From Bacteroidales bacterium (GTDB lineage: Bacteria; Bacteroidota; Bacteroidia; Bacteroidales; Marinilabiliaceae): a stretch of 64,000 nucleotides of DNA. The notes below the pieces were generated by a model that ran no database searches, was not told the origin of the DNA, and saw nothing but the letters and a program-made list of their open reading frames with translations. Shown here in pieces: positions 18,344 to 26,360 of this stretch; position 1 is the stretch's first letter, and each line of letters begins with the position of its first letter. Position numbers and translations under genes: made by a program. The stretch covers positions 1 to 64,000 of the forward strand of contig JAKSLF010000001.1 in the NCBI GenBank assembly GCA_024401355.1, given 5' to 3'.

Positions 18344-18454
18344 ATGGAAAAGACAAATTATTGGCTTATCTTCTGGAAAGGAATTAAGATAGGCATTTGG
18401 CCTGGTGCTATAATAGGGGCGGTGTTGTTAGCCAAATTTATGGGTTGGTTTTAA
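18344..18454 (+). CDS. 36-residue single-helix membrane peptide
   Basis: ATG at 18344, stop at 18452-18454. The peptide has a short polar start (MEKTNYW), then hydrophobic residues with Trp and Gly (IFWKGIKIGIWPGAIIGAVLL), ending FMGWF, consistent with one transmembrane helix. It sits alone between the atp terminator and the ilv promoter, and no Shine-Dalgarno is obvious. Unknown function; could be chance, but the composition is that of a real membrane peptide. Confidence 0.4.
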   Translation: MEKTNYWLIFWKGIKIGIWPGAIIGAVLLAKFMGWF

Positions 18455-18511
18455 ACGGACAAAAACAGCAAGAGTAAACTTTGAGTATCGGTGTATTTTG
18501 TTGTAAATTTA

Positions 18512-18542
18512 TTGTATACGTTAGAAAAAAGAACTATCTTTG
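18512..18542 (+). promoter_or_regulatory. Promoter of the ilvDBN operon
   Basis: TTG at 18512-18514, 20 bases, TATCTTTG at 18535-18542: consensus -33/-7 pair. The expected transcription start is about 10 bases before the leader peptide ATG. Confidence 0.82.
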
Positions 18543-18558
18543 CGGTGATATAACGGAT

Positions 18559-18627
18559 ATGATGACAAGATTGTTTAACATACAAGTCCTTCACGTCGTG
18601 GTGGTGCTTCTCGTGGTGATGCCATAA
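18559..18627 (+). CDS. ilvL: Leader peptide of the ilv attenuator
   Basis: 22 codons, stop TAA at 18625-18627. After MMTRLFNIQ comes VLHVVVVLLVVMP, i.e. 7 Val and 3 Leu codons in 11 consecutive positions (18586-18618). Such clustering just ahead of a branched-chain amino acid operon is the hallmark of an attenuation leader: a ribosome short of Val- or Leu-tRNA stalls there. Too short for standard gene calling. The symbol is by functional analogy with enteric ilv leaders, not sequence homology. Confidence 0.75.
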   Translation: MMTRLFNIQVLHVVVVLLVVMP

Positions 18628-18701
18628 GGAGTGAGAATTGGTATGTGAACAAACAAATAAAACACGAGCCCTTCTCACTCAGACAGTGATGAGGGCTTTT
18701 T
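18608..18701 (+). promoter_or_regulatory. Transcription attenuator of ilvDBN
   Basis: Four ordered segments. 1: 18608-18614 (TTCTCGT, inside the leader codons). 2: 18629-18637 (GAGTGAGAA). 3: 18672-18680 (TTCTCACTC). 4: 18685-18697. Segments 2 and 3 are exactly complementary over 9 bases (antiterminator). Segment 3, within 18667-18679, pairs with 4 into a terminator hairpin with two internal mismatches, followed by TTTTT (18697-18701). Segment 1 can pair with 2, releasing 3. A stall on the Val/Leu codons covers segment 1 and favours 2:3, so ilvD is read. Confidence 0.72.
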
Positions 18702-18735
18702 GATTGGGTAAAAAAACAAAAAACGAAATAGAACA

Positions 18736-20568
18736 ATGAAGAACAAGTTGCGTAGCGCAGTGACCGTGGAAGGTCGCCGTATGGCTGGAGCAAGAGCTCT
18801 GTGGAAGGCAAACGGCATGAAAGACGAAATGATGGGCAAGCCTGTCATCGCCATAGTTAACTCATTTACTCAGTTTGTGCCAGGCCACACACACCTGCAC
18901 GAGATAGGTCAGGTGGTGAAGTCGGAGATTGAGAAGAGAGGATGCTTCGCAGCAGAATTCAACACAATAGCAATCGACGATGGTATAGCGATGGGTCATG
19001 ATGGAATGCTATATTCGTTGCCATCGCGTGACATCATAGCAGACAGCGTTGAGTATATGGTGAATGCTCACAAGGCGGATGCCATGGTGTGCATCTCGAA
19101 CTGTGACAAGATCACTCCTGGTATGCTTATCGCTGCTATGCGTCTGAACATCCCTACGGTGTTTGTATCGGGTGGTCCGATGGAGGCAGGTGTATTGGGT
19201 CAGGCAAGACTTGACCTTATTGATGCGATGATCAAATCGGCAGACAAGACATTGTCGGATGAGGAGGTAGCAGAAGTGGAGAAGCATGCATGTCCGACAT
19301 GTGGCAGCTGCTCTGGTATGTTTACAGCCAACTCGATGAACTGCCTGACAGAAGCAATGGGTCTTTCGTTGCCAGGCAACGGAACAATCGTAGCGACACA
19401 CGAGAATCGTCACAGACTCTTCTGCGACGCAGCAAAACTGATTGTAGACAACACATACAAGTATTACCGTGATGGTGACGACAGCGTATTGCCAAAGTCG
19501 ATAGCAACACGTCAGGCATTCCTCAATGCCATGACACTCGACATAGCGATGGGTGGTTCGACAAACACAGTGCTTCACCTCTTGGCAGTAGCAAATGAGG
19601 CAGGTGTGGACTTCAAGATGGCCGACATCGACATGTTGTCGCGCAAAGTGCCATGCTTGTGCAAAGTGGCTCCAAATACTCAGAAGTATCACATTCAGGA
19701 CGTGAACCGTGCGGGTGGTATCATGGCAATCATGCACCAGTTGGCCAAGGGTCAGCTTGTTGACACAAAGCTGAAGCGAGTAGACGGCTTCACATTGAAG
19801 GAGGCTATTGACCGCTATAGCATAGAGAGTCCAAAGGTATCGCCTGAGGCAATCAAGAAATATAAGAGTGCACCAGCAGAGAAGTATTGCATCAAGCTTG
19901 GTGCTCAGAACACATATTACGAAGAGCTCGACAAAGACCGTGCAGAGGGTTGCATCCGTGACCTTGAGCATGCATACACTAAGGATGGTGGCTTGGCGGT
20001 ATTGTTTGGCAACCTTGCAATTGACGGTTGCGTAGTGAAGACAGCAGGTGTAGACGAAAGCATTTGGCACTTCACTGGTCCAGCAAAGGTATTCGATTCG
20101 CAGGAAGCAGCATGTGACGGCATCCTTGGCGGCAAGATTAAGAGTGGTGATGTAGTTGTCATTACACATGAGGGTCCTAAGGGTGGTCCTGGTATGCAGG
20201 AGATGCTTTATCCTACATCATACATCAAGAGTATGCACCTTGGCAAGGAGTGTGCGTTGATTACGGACGGTCGATTCTCGGGTGGTACATCGGGCTTGTC
20301 AATAGGTCACGTGTCGCCAGAGGCAGCAGCAGGTGGTAACATTGGTTTGATAAAGGATGGTGATATCATCGACATCAACATTCCAGAGAGAACCATCAGC
20401 ATGCAGGTGAGCGATGATGAGTTGGCAAAGCGTCGTGAAGAGGAGTTGAAGAGAGGCAAGAAAGCCTTTACACCTCCTGTTCGAGTACGTGAAGTATCGA
20501 AGGCACTCCGTTCGTATGCAGCTATGGTAAGCTCGGCAGACAAGGGTGCAGTAAGAATCATAGACTAA
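18736..20568 (+). CDS. ilvD: Dihydroxy-acid dehydratase
   Basis: 610 residues, usual length. Dehydrates dihydroxyisovalerate and dihydroxymethylvalerate in valine, leucine and isoleucine synthesis. Fe-S cluster cysteines lie in [12 protein letters not shown] and [17 protein letters not shown]; the C-terminal swivel region includes [20 protein letters not shown]. Strong codon bias (CGT, GGT). First structural gene behind the attenuator. Confidence 0.98.
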   Translation: MKNKLRSAVTVEGRRMAGARALWKANGMKDEMMGKPVIAIVNSFTQFVPGHTHLHEIGQVVKSEIEKRGCFAAEFNTIAIDDGIAMGHDGMLYSLPSRDIIADSVEYMVNAHKADAMVCISNCDKITPGMLIAAMRLNIPTVFVSGGPMEAGVLGQARLDLIDAMIKSADKTLSDEEVAEVEKHACPTCGSCSGMFTANSMNCLTEAMGLSLPGNGTIVATHENRHRLFCDAAKLIVDNTYKYYRDGDDSVLPKSIATRQAFLNAMTLDIAMGGSTNTVLHLLAVANEAGVDFKMADIDMLSRKVPCLCKVAPNTQKYHIQDVNRAGGIMAIMHQLAKGQLVDTKLKRVDGFTLKEAIDRYSIESPKVSPEAIKKYKSAPAEKYCIKLGAQNTYYEELDKDRAEGCIRDLEHAYTKDGGLAVLFGNLAIDGCVVKTAGVDESIWHFTGPAKVFDSQEAACDGILGGKIKSGDVVVITHEGPKGGPGMQEMLYPTSYIKSMHLGKECALITDGRFSGGTSGLSIGHVSPEAAAGGNIGLIKDGDIIDINIPERTISMQVSDDELAKRREEELKRGKKAFTPPVRVREVSKALRSYAAMVSSADKGAVRIID

Positions 20569-20645
20569 TTAAGAATTAAGAGTTAAGAATTAAGAGGTTT
20601 GAGGTTATTCCCTAGCCTCTTAGTCTTACTGACTTAGCAAATAAT
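20569..20645 (+). other. ilvD-ilvB spacer with short TTAAGA repeats
   Basis: Contains ATTAAGAATTAAGA and a similar copy next to it, then AAGAGG and CCTCTT that could form a weak 6-bp hairpin. No promoter or gene seen. Confidence 0.4.
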
Positions 20646-22337
20646 ATGGCAGAGAAGATAACAGGTGCAGAGGCGTTGATGCGAGCATTGGAGCATGAAG
20701 GAGTAGAGACACTCTTTGGCTATCCGGGTGGTGCAATCATGCCTACATACGATGCGCTTTACGATCATAAGAAGACTCTCAACCATGTGCTTGTACGCCA
20801 TGAGCAGGGTGCTGTGCATGCAGCTCAGGGTTATGCGCGTGTAAGCGGCAAAGTAGGCTGTGCTATAGTAACCAGTGGTCCTGGTGCGACGAACACAATA
20901 ACAGGAGTTGCCGATGCCATGATGGATTCGACACCAATGGTTGTGATATGTGGCCAGGTTGGTGTGGCGATGCTTGGTACGGATGCCTTTCAGGAGGTGG
21001 ACGTAGTTGGTGTGACGCAGCCTATTTCGAAGTGGAGCTATCAGATACGTCGTCCGGAGGATGTTGCGTGGGCAGTAAGCCGTGCGTTCTACATTGCGAA
21101 GAGCGGACGTCCGGGGCCTGTGGTATTGGACTTCGCAAAGAATGCCCAGACAGGAATGGTAGAGTATGAGCCGGCCAATGTGAATTATATACGCAGTTAT
21201 GATCCGTATCCAAAGTTGAAGAGTGACGACATCAAAGCGGCAGCGAAACTCATAAATGACAGTGTCAAGCCATTTGCCTTGATAGGTCAGGGAGTAGAGC
21301 TCGGCAATGCGTGTGAGGAAGTGCGTGAATTCCTGGAGAAGGCTCAGATACCGTTCGGTTCGACATTCCTTGGATTGAGTGCCATACCTTCAGACCATCC
21401 ATTGAACATGGGTATATTGGGTATGCATGGTAACCTTGGTCCAAATGTGATGACCAATCAGTGTGACCTGCTGATAGCTATAGGTATGCGATTTGACGAC
21501 CGTGTGACCGGAAATCTGGCTACTTATGCTAAGCAGGCAAAGATAATACACTTTGACATAGATGCAGCCGAATTCAACAAGAACGTTAAGGTTGATGTGG
21601 CTGTACATGGCGACTGCAAGGAATCGATACCTGAAGTGACCTATTTAGTAGATGAGGTAAAGCGTGACTCTTGGATAGCAGGCTTCAAGCCGTATGCAGA
21701 GAAGGAATATAGCAAAGTGATAGACAAGGCCATACATCCTAAATCGGGTCCACTGTTGATGGGTGAGGTCGTGAATAAGGTAACAGAAGCGACAAATAAC
21801 GAAGCCATACTTGTTACAGACGTTGGTCAGAACCAGTTGTTTGCATGCCGTTACTTCAAATTCAGCAAGCCACGTTCGGTAGTGACATCGGGTGGTATAG
21901 GTACGATGGGATTTGGTCTTCCTGCTGCCATAGGAGCCACATTTGGTGCACCAGACAGGACAGTATGTGTTTTCTGTGGTGATGGTGGCTTGCAGATGAC
22001 GATACAGGAGCTTGGAACAATAATGGAGCAGGGAGCTCCAGTTAAGATTATATTGCTTAACAACAACTTCCTTGGTAATGTACGTCAGTGGCAGGAGATG
22101 TTCTTCTCGCATAGATATTCATTCACTCCTATGGATAATCCAGACTATGAACTCATAGCAAAGGGTTATCGCATACCATCGAAAACAGTCATTCACAGAA
22201 AAGATCTTGATGCAGGCATTCAGGAGATGTTTTCTACACCTGGACCATTCCTTTTGCAGTGTGCAATAAAGGAAGAAGACAACGTGTTCCCTATGACTCC
22301 TCCGGGTGCCAATGTAGATGAAATGTTGTTAGGATGA
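20646..22337 (+). CDS. ilvB: Acetolactate synthase, large (catalytic) subunit
   Basis: 563 residues. ThDP-dependent enzyme joining two pyruvates, or pyruvate and 2-oxobutyrate. N-terminal domain carries the catalytic Glu region (RHEQGAVHAAQGYARVSG); the C-terminal ThDP motif starts GDGGLQMTIQELGT and ends with NNN (ILLNNNFLGNVRQWQ). The stop overlaps the ilvN start by four bases (ATGA). Confidence 0.97.
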   Translation: MAEKITGAEALMRALEHEGVETLFGYPGGAIMPTYDALYDHKKTLNHVLVRHEQGAVHAAQGYARVSGKVGCAIVTSGPGATNTITGVADAMMDSTPMVVICGQVGVAMLGTDAFQEVDVVGVTQPISKWSYQIRRPEDVAWAVSRAFYIAKSGRPGPVVLDFAKNAQTGMVEYEPANVNYIRSYDPYPKLKSDDIKAAAKLINDSVKPFALIGQGVELGNACEEVREFLEKAQIPFGSTFLGLSAIPSDHPLNMGILGMHGNLGPNVMTNQCDLLIAIGMRFDDRVTGNLATYAKQAKIIHFDIDAAEFNKNVKVDVAVHGDCKESIPEVTYLVDEVKRDSWIAGFKPYAEKEYSKVIDKAIHPKSGPLLMGEVVNKVTEATNNEAILVTDVGQNQLFACRYFKFSKPRSVVTSGGIGTMGFGLPAAIGATFGAPDRTVCVFCGDGGLQMTIQELGTIMEQGAPVKIILLNNNFLGNVRQWQEMFFSHRYSFTPMDNPDYELIAKGYRIPSKTVIHRKDLDAGIQEMFSTPGPFLLQCAIKEEDNVFPMTPPGANVDEMLLG

Positions 22338-23011
22338 CAAATAAGACCTTTGGAGGCCAATGTGGCGAATGTACATCATGTGGCAAATGCGAACGGGTAT
22401 TGCGACGCAATGAGCCTCCAGTAGTTGAAGAAAAAATAGAAACACCGATTATGGAACAGTATAACGGCACGAAGTTATATACATTTCTCATATATTCTGA
22501 GAATATTGCTGGTCTGCTATCGCAGATATCTGCAGTATTCACACGACGCCAGGTTAACATCGAATCGCTTAACGTATGCGCAAGCAGTACTCCTGGAGTG
22601 CACAAGTATACTATCACGAGCTTCTGCGACGAGGAAATGGCGAAGATGATAGTGAAGCAGATCGAGAAAAAGATTGATGTACTGAAGGCAAATTTCTTCA
22701 CTGATGATGAGATATTCATCAATGAAACATGTCTGCTGAAGATCAGTACACCAGTAATGCTATCCAATACACAGATATGTAGCATTGTACGTCTTTATTC
22801 GGCACGTATTGTTGAGGTAAATCCGACATACGCTACGATAGAGAAGACTGGTATGACAAGTGACATTTTGGGATTGTTCAATGCGCTAAATGCATTGGGA
22901 TGTGTATTGCAGTTTGTCCGTTCTGGACGTATTGCTATCACTAAATCGTGTGTAGAGCATCTTGATGAATATCTTGCTGAACGTGAAAAACGTCATCAGG
23001 AAGAAGCATAA
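22334..23011 (+). CDS. ilvN: Acetolactate synthase, small (regulatory) subunit with Cys-rich N-terminus
   Basis: 225 residues when started at the ATG that overlaps ilvB. The ACT domain begins near residue 46 (LYTFLIYSENIAGLLSQISAVFTRRQVNIESLNV), and the family body continues to FVRSGRIAITKS. Residues 1-39 are extra compared with usual small subunits and carry C10, C13, C16 and C19 in CX2CX2CX2C. An alternative ATG at 22451 would give a 186-residue protein of normal size. The coupled start favours the long form, but neither is proven. The subunit confers feedback inhibition by valine and activates IlvB. Confidence 0.93.
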   Translation: MTNKTFGGQCGECTSCGKCERVLRRNEPPVVEEKIETPIMEQYNGTKLYTFLIYSENIAGLLSQISAVFTRRQVNIESLNVCASSTPGVHKYTITSFCDEEMAKMIVKQIEKKIDVLKANFFTDDEIFINETCLLKISTPVMLSNTQICSIVRLYSARIVEVNPTYATIEKTGMTSDILGLFNALNALGCVLQFVRSGRIAITKSCVEHLDEYLAEREKRHQEEA

Positions 23012-23019
23012 TATCTAAT

Positions 23020-23058
23020 GGCAGATGGTTGTAAGAAGTATAACTATCTGCCTTTTTT
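23020..23058 (+). terminator. Intrinsic terminator of ilvDBN
   Basis: GGCAGATGGTT (23020-23030) pairs with AACTATCTGCC (23042-23052, one G-U), followed by TTTTTT. Confidence 0.85.
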
Positions 23059-23067
23059 ATGTCTATG

Positions 23068-23943
23068 CTATTTTGATATGGCAGATGGTTTGAAGGCGTA
23101 GTAGGCACCTGGAATGGCGCTTACGAGTGAAGTGGCATAGAAAATAATACTGAGTGACACAGCCATATCTCCGTTGGTTGAAAGGTATTGTGATCCTATT
23201 ACAAATGCAGTCTCTCGCAAGCCTATGCCAGCAATGCTAACAGGTATAGCTGATGCTATGCTGCTAACAAAAAATAGAAACATATAGGAGTCGAAATTAT
23301 CCTCTCCTCCCAATGCTTTAAGTATGAGGCAAGCTGTTGCCATTTGTAGTCCCTGGACTAGAAATGAATAGCTTATAACTTTCCAAAAAGCCTTAGTCGA
23401 GCTGCGCTTAAAGATGTATAGGAACAGGTAATAAGCGGCCAACCCAGGAATTATTAAGAGCACAAGCCACTCACGTCCTGGTATAGGAAGCCGTGTTACA
23501 AAGAAAGTGGCAAAAATACACAGATAACAGCAGATAACAACCAGTCCACTAAGCCTGTCGCTCAGCAGAATTGTAACTAGCGACTTTACTGGCTGGTTGT
23601 AATGTCTATGAAGATAATATACTTTATATCCGTCACCACCGACGCCTCCAGGAAGGAAGAAATTATAAAACATACCTAACCAATAGAGACGTATATTAGT
23701 CAGCGCAGGCAGGTCGAGGGGCATTGTCGCGAACAAAGAATTTGTGCGGAATGCGCTTAAAACTTGTGACATGGCATATATTATCAAAGCAACAAGAAGT
23801 AAAGGCCATTTAGCTGAACAAATAAGGCTCCATGTGGTATTCAGGTCTATCATTGTAGAGACAAAGGCAATAGCTGCACCTGAGACTACCAGTTTTAGCA
23901 ATAGCTTGAGAGCATTGATAATATTATTTTTGGTTAGCGCCAT
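23068..23943 (-). CDS. YbhN/UPF0104-type lysylphosphatidylglycerol synthase transmembrane family protein
   Basis: 291 residues, six to eight membrane helices. Family signatures are YWLGMFYNFFLPGGVGGDGYKVYYL (around 87-112) and the later SIAGIGLRETAFV. Homologues form the membrane domain of MprF-type flippases or stand alone as putative lipid or polyprenol transporters. This protein lacks the MprF synthase domain. Its ATG follows directly on the stop of the upstream gene (TAA-ATG). Confidence 0.88.
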   Translation of the reverse strand: MALTKNNIINALKLLLKLVVSGAAIAFVSTMIDLNTTWSLICSAKWPLLLVALIIYAMSQVLSAFRTNSLFATMPLDLPALTNIRLYWLGMFYNFFLPGGVGGDGYKVYYLHRHYNQPVKSLVTILLSDRLSGLVVICCYLCIFATFFVTRLPIPGREWLVLLIIPGLAAYYLFLYIFKRSSTKAFWKVISYSFLVQGLQMATACLILKALGGEDNFDSYMFLFFVSSIASAIPVSIAGIGLRETAFVIGSQYLSTNGDMAVSLSIIFYATSLVSAIPGAYYAFKPSAISK

Positions 23944-24276
23944 TTATTTCTTGGAATATTCGTCAATAAGGTCGTCTGCCATGTCAACACACTTTGGACA
24001 AGGAGTCTTGGCCTGCATTTTTATTTCCATGCATTTTGTTGCGCCCACACGTTTTGCAAACTCCTGTGTTAATTCCTCTTCATGGTCTGGCAAAGCCTTT
24101 ATTGCAGCAACCAATGCACCACAAAGTCCACCTTCTGCGCGGCCACTGCCGGAAAACGCTAGGTCGTCCATGATGGTCTCGGGTGATTTGTATATGTTCT
24201 TCCACTTATATGCTACAGCTTGTGCACAGTTGTGACACCATGGTTGTTTACGAAAAGTATCAGTTGCTTTATTCAT
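23944..24276 (-). CDS. C_GCAxxG_C_C family redox protein
   Basis: 110 residues. Cysteines at 14, 17, 52, 82, 93 and 96; the GGLCGALVAAI segment and the closing CPKC fit the C_GCAxxG_C_C family. Family members are small putative redox or metal proteins, often near oxidoreductases; exact role unknown. Lies between the HD gene (26-base gap) and the YbhN-like gene in one minus-strand run. Confidence 0.85.
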   Translation of the reverse strand: MNKATDTFRKQPWCHNCAQAVAYKWKNIYKSPETIMDDLAFSGSGRAEGGLCGALVAAIKALPDHEEELTQEFAKRVGATKCMEIKMQAKTPCPKCVDMADDLIDEYSKK

Positions 24277-24302
24277 GTCAATGTGATATTTGGAATGGAA
24301 TA

Positions 24303-24854
24303 TTACTTTCTTGTCGAATCGATTGAAAACTTCTCGTGCATTGCCATAAAACGTTCGTATGGTGCGTTGCCATATTTAGACACACTTTTTATGGCTCGTT
24401 CCAATGACTTTTGCTCGTCAAGTTTCTTGCTCTTGCTGAAAAATTTGTCAGCATAACAGATTATCTGTTCTTCAACAGACTGCGGTGTGTAGTCTTTCAC
24501 TTCGATAGGAAGACCTAGAGCGACGACTTCATCGGCAGTTATTCCTGCGCCAGTATGTCTTTCACACACAAGTGCATGTCTGTCAAGTCCTATTTCACGC
24601 AGCATAATTGCTCCTTGAGTTCCATGGCATATATAATCGTATGGACCATGGCAGTGGATTGATGGTGCGTCGGTACGAATGATGCCAATGTCATGAAGCA
24701 TGGCACCCTCATATACGAAACGCTCATCAGCACCCAGTTCCGGATGCTGATGAACTATATCTAGAGCCAGTTTTGCTACAGATTCGCTGTGTATGGTCAG
24801 AATATTCCACAGCTCTGTGCCAGGCTCGTAAAATTTCTTTATTATCTCCTGCAT
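24303..24854 (-). CDS. HD-domain phosphohydrolase
   Basis: 183 residues from the ATG at 24854; a longer version would need TTG. Metal ligands of an HD domain are visible: H in ILTIHSESVA, HD in GAMLHDIGI, H in CERHTGAGI, and D in CYADKFF. HDIG proteins of this size hydrolyse phosphate esters of nucleotides or tRNA ends, but the substrate cannot be predicted. It starts 5 bases after hisIE, so it is coexpressed with the last histidine steps. Confidence 0.88.
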   Translation of the reverse strand: MQEIIKKFYEPGTELWNILTIHSESVAKLALDIVHQHPELGADERFVYEGAMLHDIGIIRTDAPSIHCHGPYDYICHGTQGAIMLREIGLDRHALVCERHTGAGITADEVVALGLPIEVKDYTPQSVEEQIICYADKFFSKSKKLDEQKSLERAIKSVSKYGNAPYERFMAMHEKFSIDSTRK

Positions 24855-24859
24855 GGAAA

Positions 24860-25456
24860 TCAATGATGCCTTGACTTGAGTTCGCGTGCAATGTCCTCAA
24901 TGCGGTAGCCTTTCTCTGTGAGAAGAACGATGAGGTGATAGATAACGTCTGCACCTTCATATATGAAATTCTCATCATCGTTAGCCATGGCACCGATTAC
25001 GCACTCTACTGATTCTTCGCCAAACTTCTTAGCTATTTTGCGCACACCTTTCTGGAAAAGGCTTGTTGTATATGAACCTTCTGGCATCTCCTTATGACGC
25101 TTGTCAATGAAATCCTGAAGTTCCTTAAGGAACATTACATCTTCTGCCTCATTGACTTCATTCCAGCATGTGTCAGCACCTGTATGACATACCGGACCAT
25201 CAGGATGAACTTTAATGAGCAGGGTGTCCTTGTCACAGTCATTTGCGATGCTTACAACATGAAGCATGTTGCCACTTGTCTCGCCCTTTGTCCAAAGCTG
25301 CTGACGTGAGCGGCTAAAGAATGTGACCAAACCTGTTTCCTCAGTCTTTTTGTACGACTCTTCATTCATATAGCCAAGCATCAACACCTTGTTGGTGTCT
25401 GCATCCTGTATGATGGCTGGTACAAGACCGTTGCCTTTAGCGAAATCTATTTCCAT
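24860..25456 (-). CDS. hisIE: Bifunctional phosphoribosyl-AMP cyclohydrolase / phosphoribosyl-ATP pyrophosphatase
   Basis: 198 residues. HisI domain (about 1-105): WTKGETSGN and the metal-site segment [13 protein letters not shown]. HisE domain (about 112-198): [22 protein letters not shown]. Carries out steps 2 and 3 of histidine synthesis. It follows hisF with a 45-base gap. Confidence 0.97.
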   Translation of the reverse strand: MEIDFAKGNGLVPAIIQDADTNKVLMLGYMNEESYKKTEETGLVTFFSRSRQQLWTKGETSGNMLHVVSIANDCDKDTLLIKVHPDGPVCHTGADTCWNEVNEAEDVMFLKELQDFIDKRHKEMPEGSYTTSLFQKGVRKIAKKFGEESVECVIGAMANDDENFIYEGADVIYHLIVLLTEKGYRIEDIARELKSRHH

Positions 25457-25501
25457 TTGTATATCGTAAATTGCTTATTTTCTCAATAATATTCTTTTTT
25501 G

Positions 25502-26257
25502 TTATCTTACTGTAATTCCATTGTCACGCAGATATGCCTTGAGTTCAGGAATACCTATCTCCTTATAATGGAATATGGAAGCAGCCAGTCCTGCATCGGC
25601 TTTGCCTAATGTGAAGACATCTTTGAAATGCTCCATCTTCCCGGCACCGCCTGATGCAATAACTGGTATTGATAATTCTTCACTCAGTCTTGCCAAAGCC
25701 TCATTGGCAAAACCCTGTTTTACACCATCGTGATTCATCGAGGTGAATAAAATTTCACCCGCCCCACGTTCCTGTGCTTCCTTAGCCCATGTGAACAGGC
25801 GTTTCTCTGTAGGAATGCGGCCTCCATTGACTGTTACAACCCATTCGCCACTATCATCAAGGCGAGCATCTATTGCTGCAACAACAAACTGGCTTCCAAA
25901 ATTGTGGGCCATGTCATCGATAAGCTGTGGATTGCGTACAGCAGATGAATTTATGCTTATTTTATCCGCACCAGCATTGAGAAGAACATCGGCATCACGA
26001 AGTTCGCTGATGCCACCACCTACTGTGAAAGGTATGTTTATGTTTCTCGCTATTCGCTCAACCAAGTCAGCAAAGGTTTTTCGACCCTCATGACTTGCTG
26101 TGATATCTAGGAATACCAGCTCGTCAGCTCCCTGCTGTGCATACCATGCACCAAGCTCTACCGGATCACCCACTTCCTTGATATTCACGAAGTTGATGCC
26201 CTTGACGGTCATTCCGTTTTTAATGTCAAGGCAAGGTATAATGCGTTTTGCTAACAT
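25502..26257 (-). CDS. hisF: Imidazole glycerol phosphate synthase, cyclase subunit
   Basis: 251 residues, a (beta/alpha)8 barrel. Catalytic D11 in [11 protein letters not shown], and the second catalytic Asp in [11 protein letters not shown]. With HisH it makes imidazole glycerol phosphate and AICAR. hisH and hisA, its usual neighbours, are not next to it; instead it has its own promoter. Confidence 0.97.
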   Translation of the reverse strand: MLAKRIIPCLDIKNGMTVKGINFVNIKEVGDPVELGAWYAQQGADELVFLDITASHEGRKTFADLVERIARNINIPFTVGGGISELRDADVLLNAGADKISINSSAVRNPQLIDDMAHNFGSQFVVAAIDARLDDSGEWVVTVNGGRIPTEKRLFTWAKEAQERGAGEILFTSMNHDGVKQGFANEALARLSEELSIPVIASGGAGKMEHFKDVFTLGKADAGLAASIFHYKEIGIPELKAYLRDNGITVR

Positions 26258-26298
26258 CTATGTCTATTGTATGGTCTTATCTCAATTATATATGTGTG

Positions 26299-26329
26299 CA
26301 AAGATATGCCATTTTTTTCTATTAGACAA
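26299..26329 (-). promoter_or_regulatory. Promoter of hisF-hisIE operon
   Basis: Minus strand TTG, 20 bases, TATCTTTG: consensus elements and spacing, about 42 bases before the hisF ATG. Confidence 0.8.
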
Positions 26330-26360
26330 TGAAAAGGTCTGATAAGTTGCCTTTTAGATA

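Noticed and set aside
19009-20169. 386-residue minus-strand frame inside ilvD
   Set aside because: Cys/His-rich antisense shadow caused by ilvD codon bias; ilvD is intact on the plus strand.
22900-23011. ilvC expected directly after ilvN
   Set aside because: The operon ends in a terminator at 23020-23058 and the next genes are on the other strand; ilvC is simply elsewhere.
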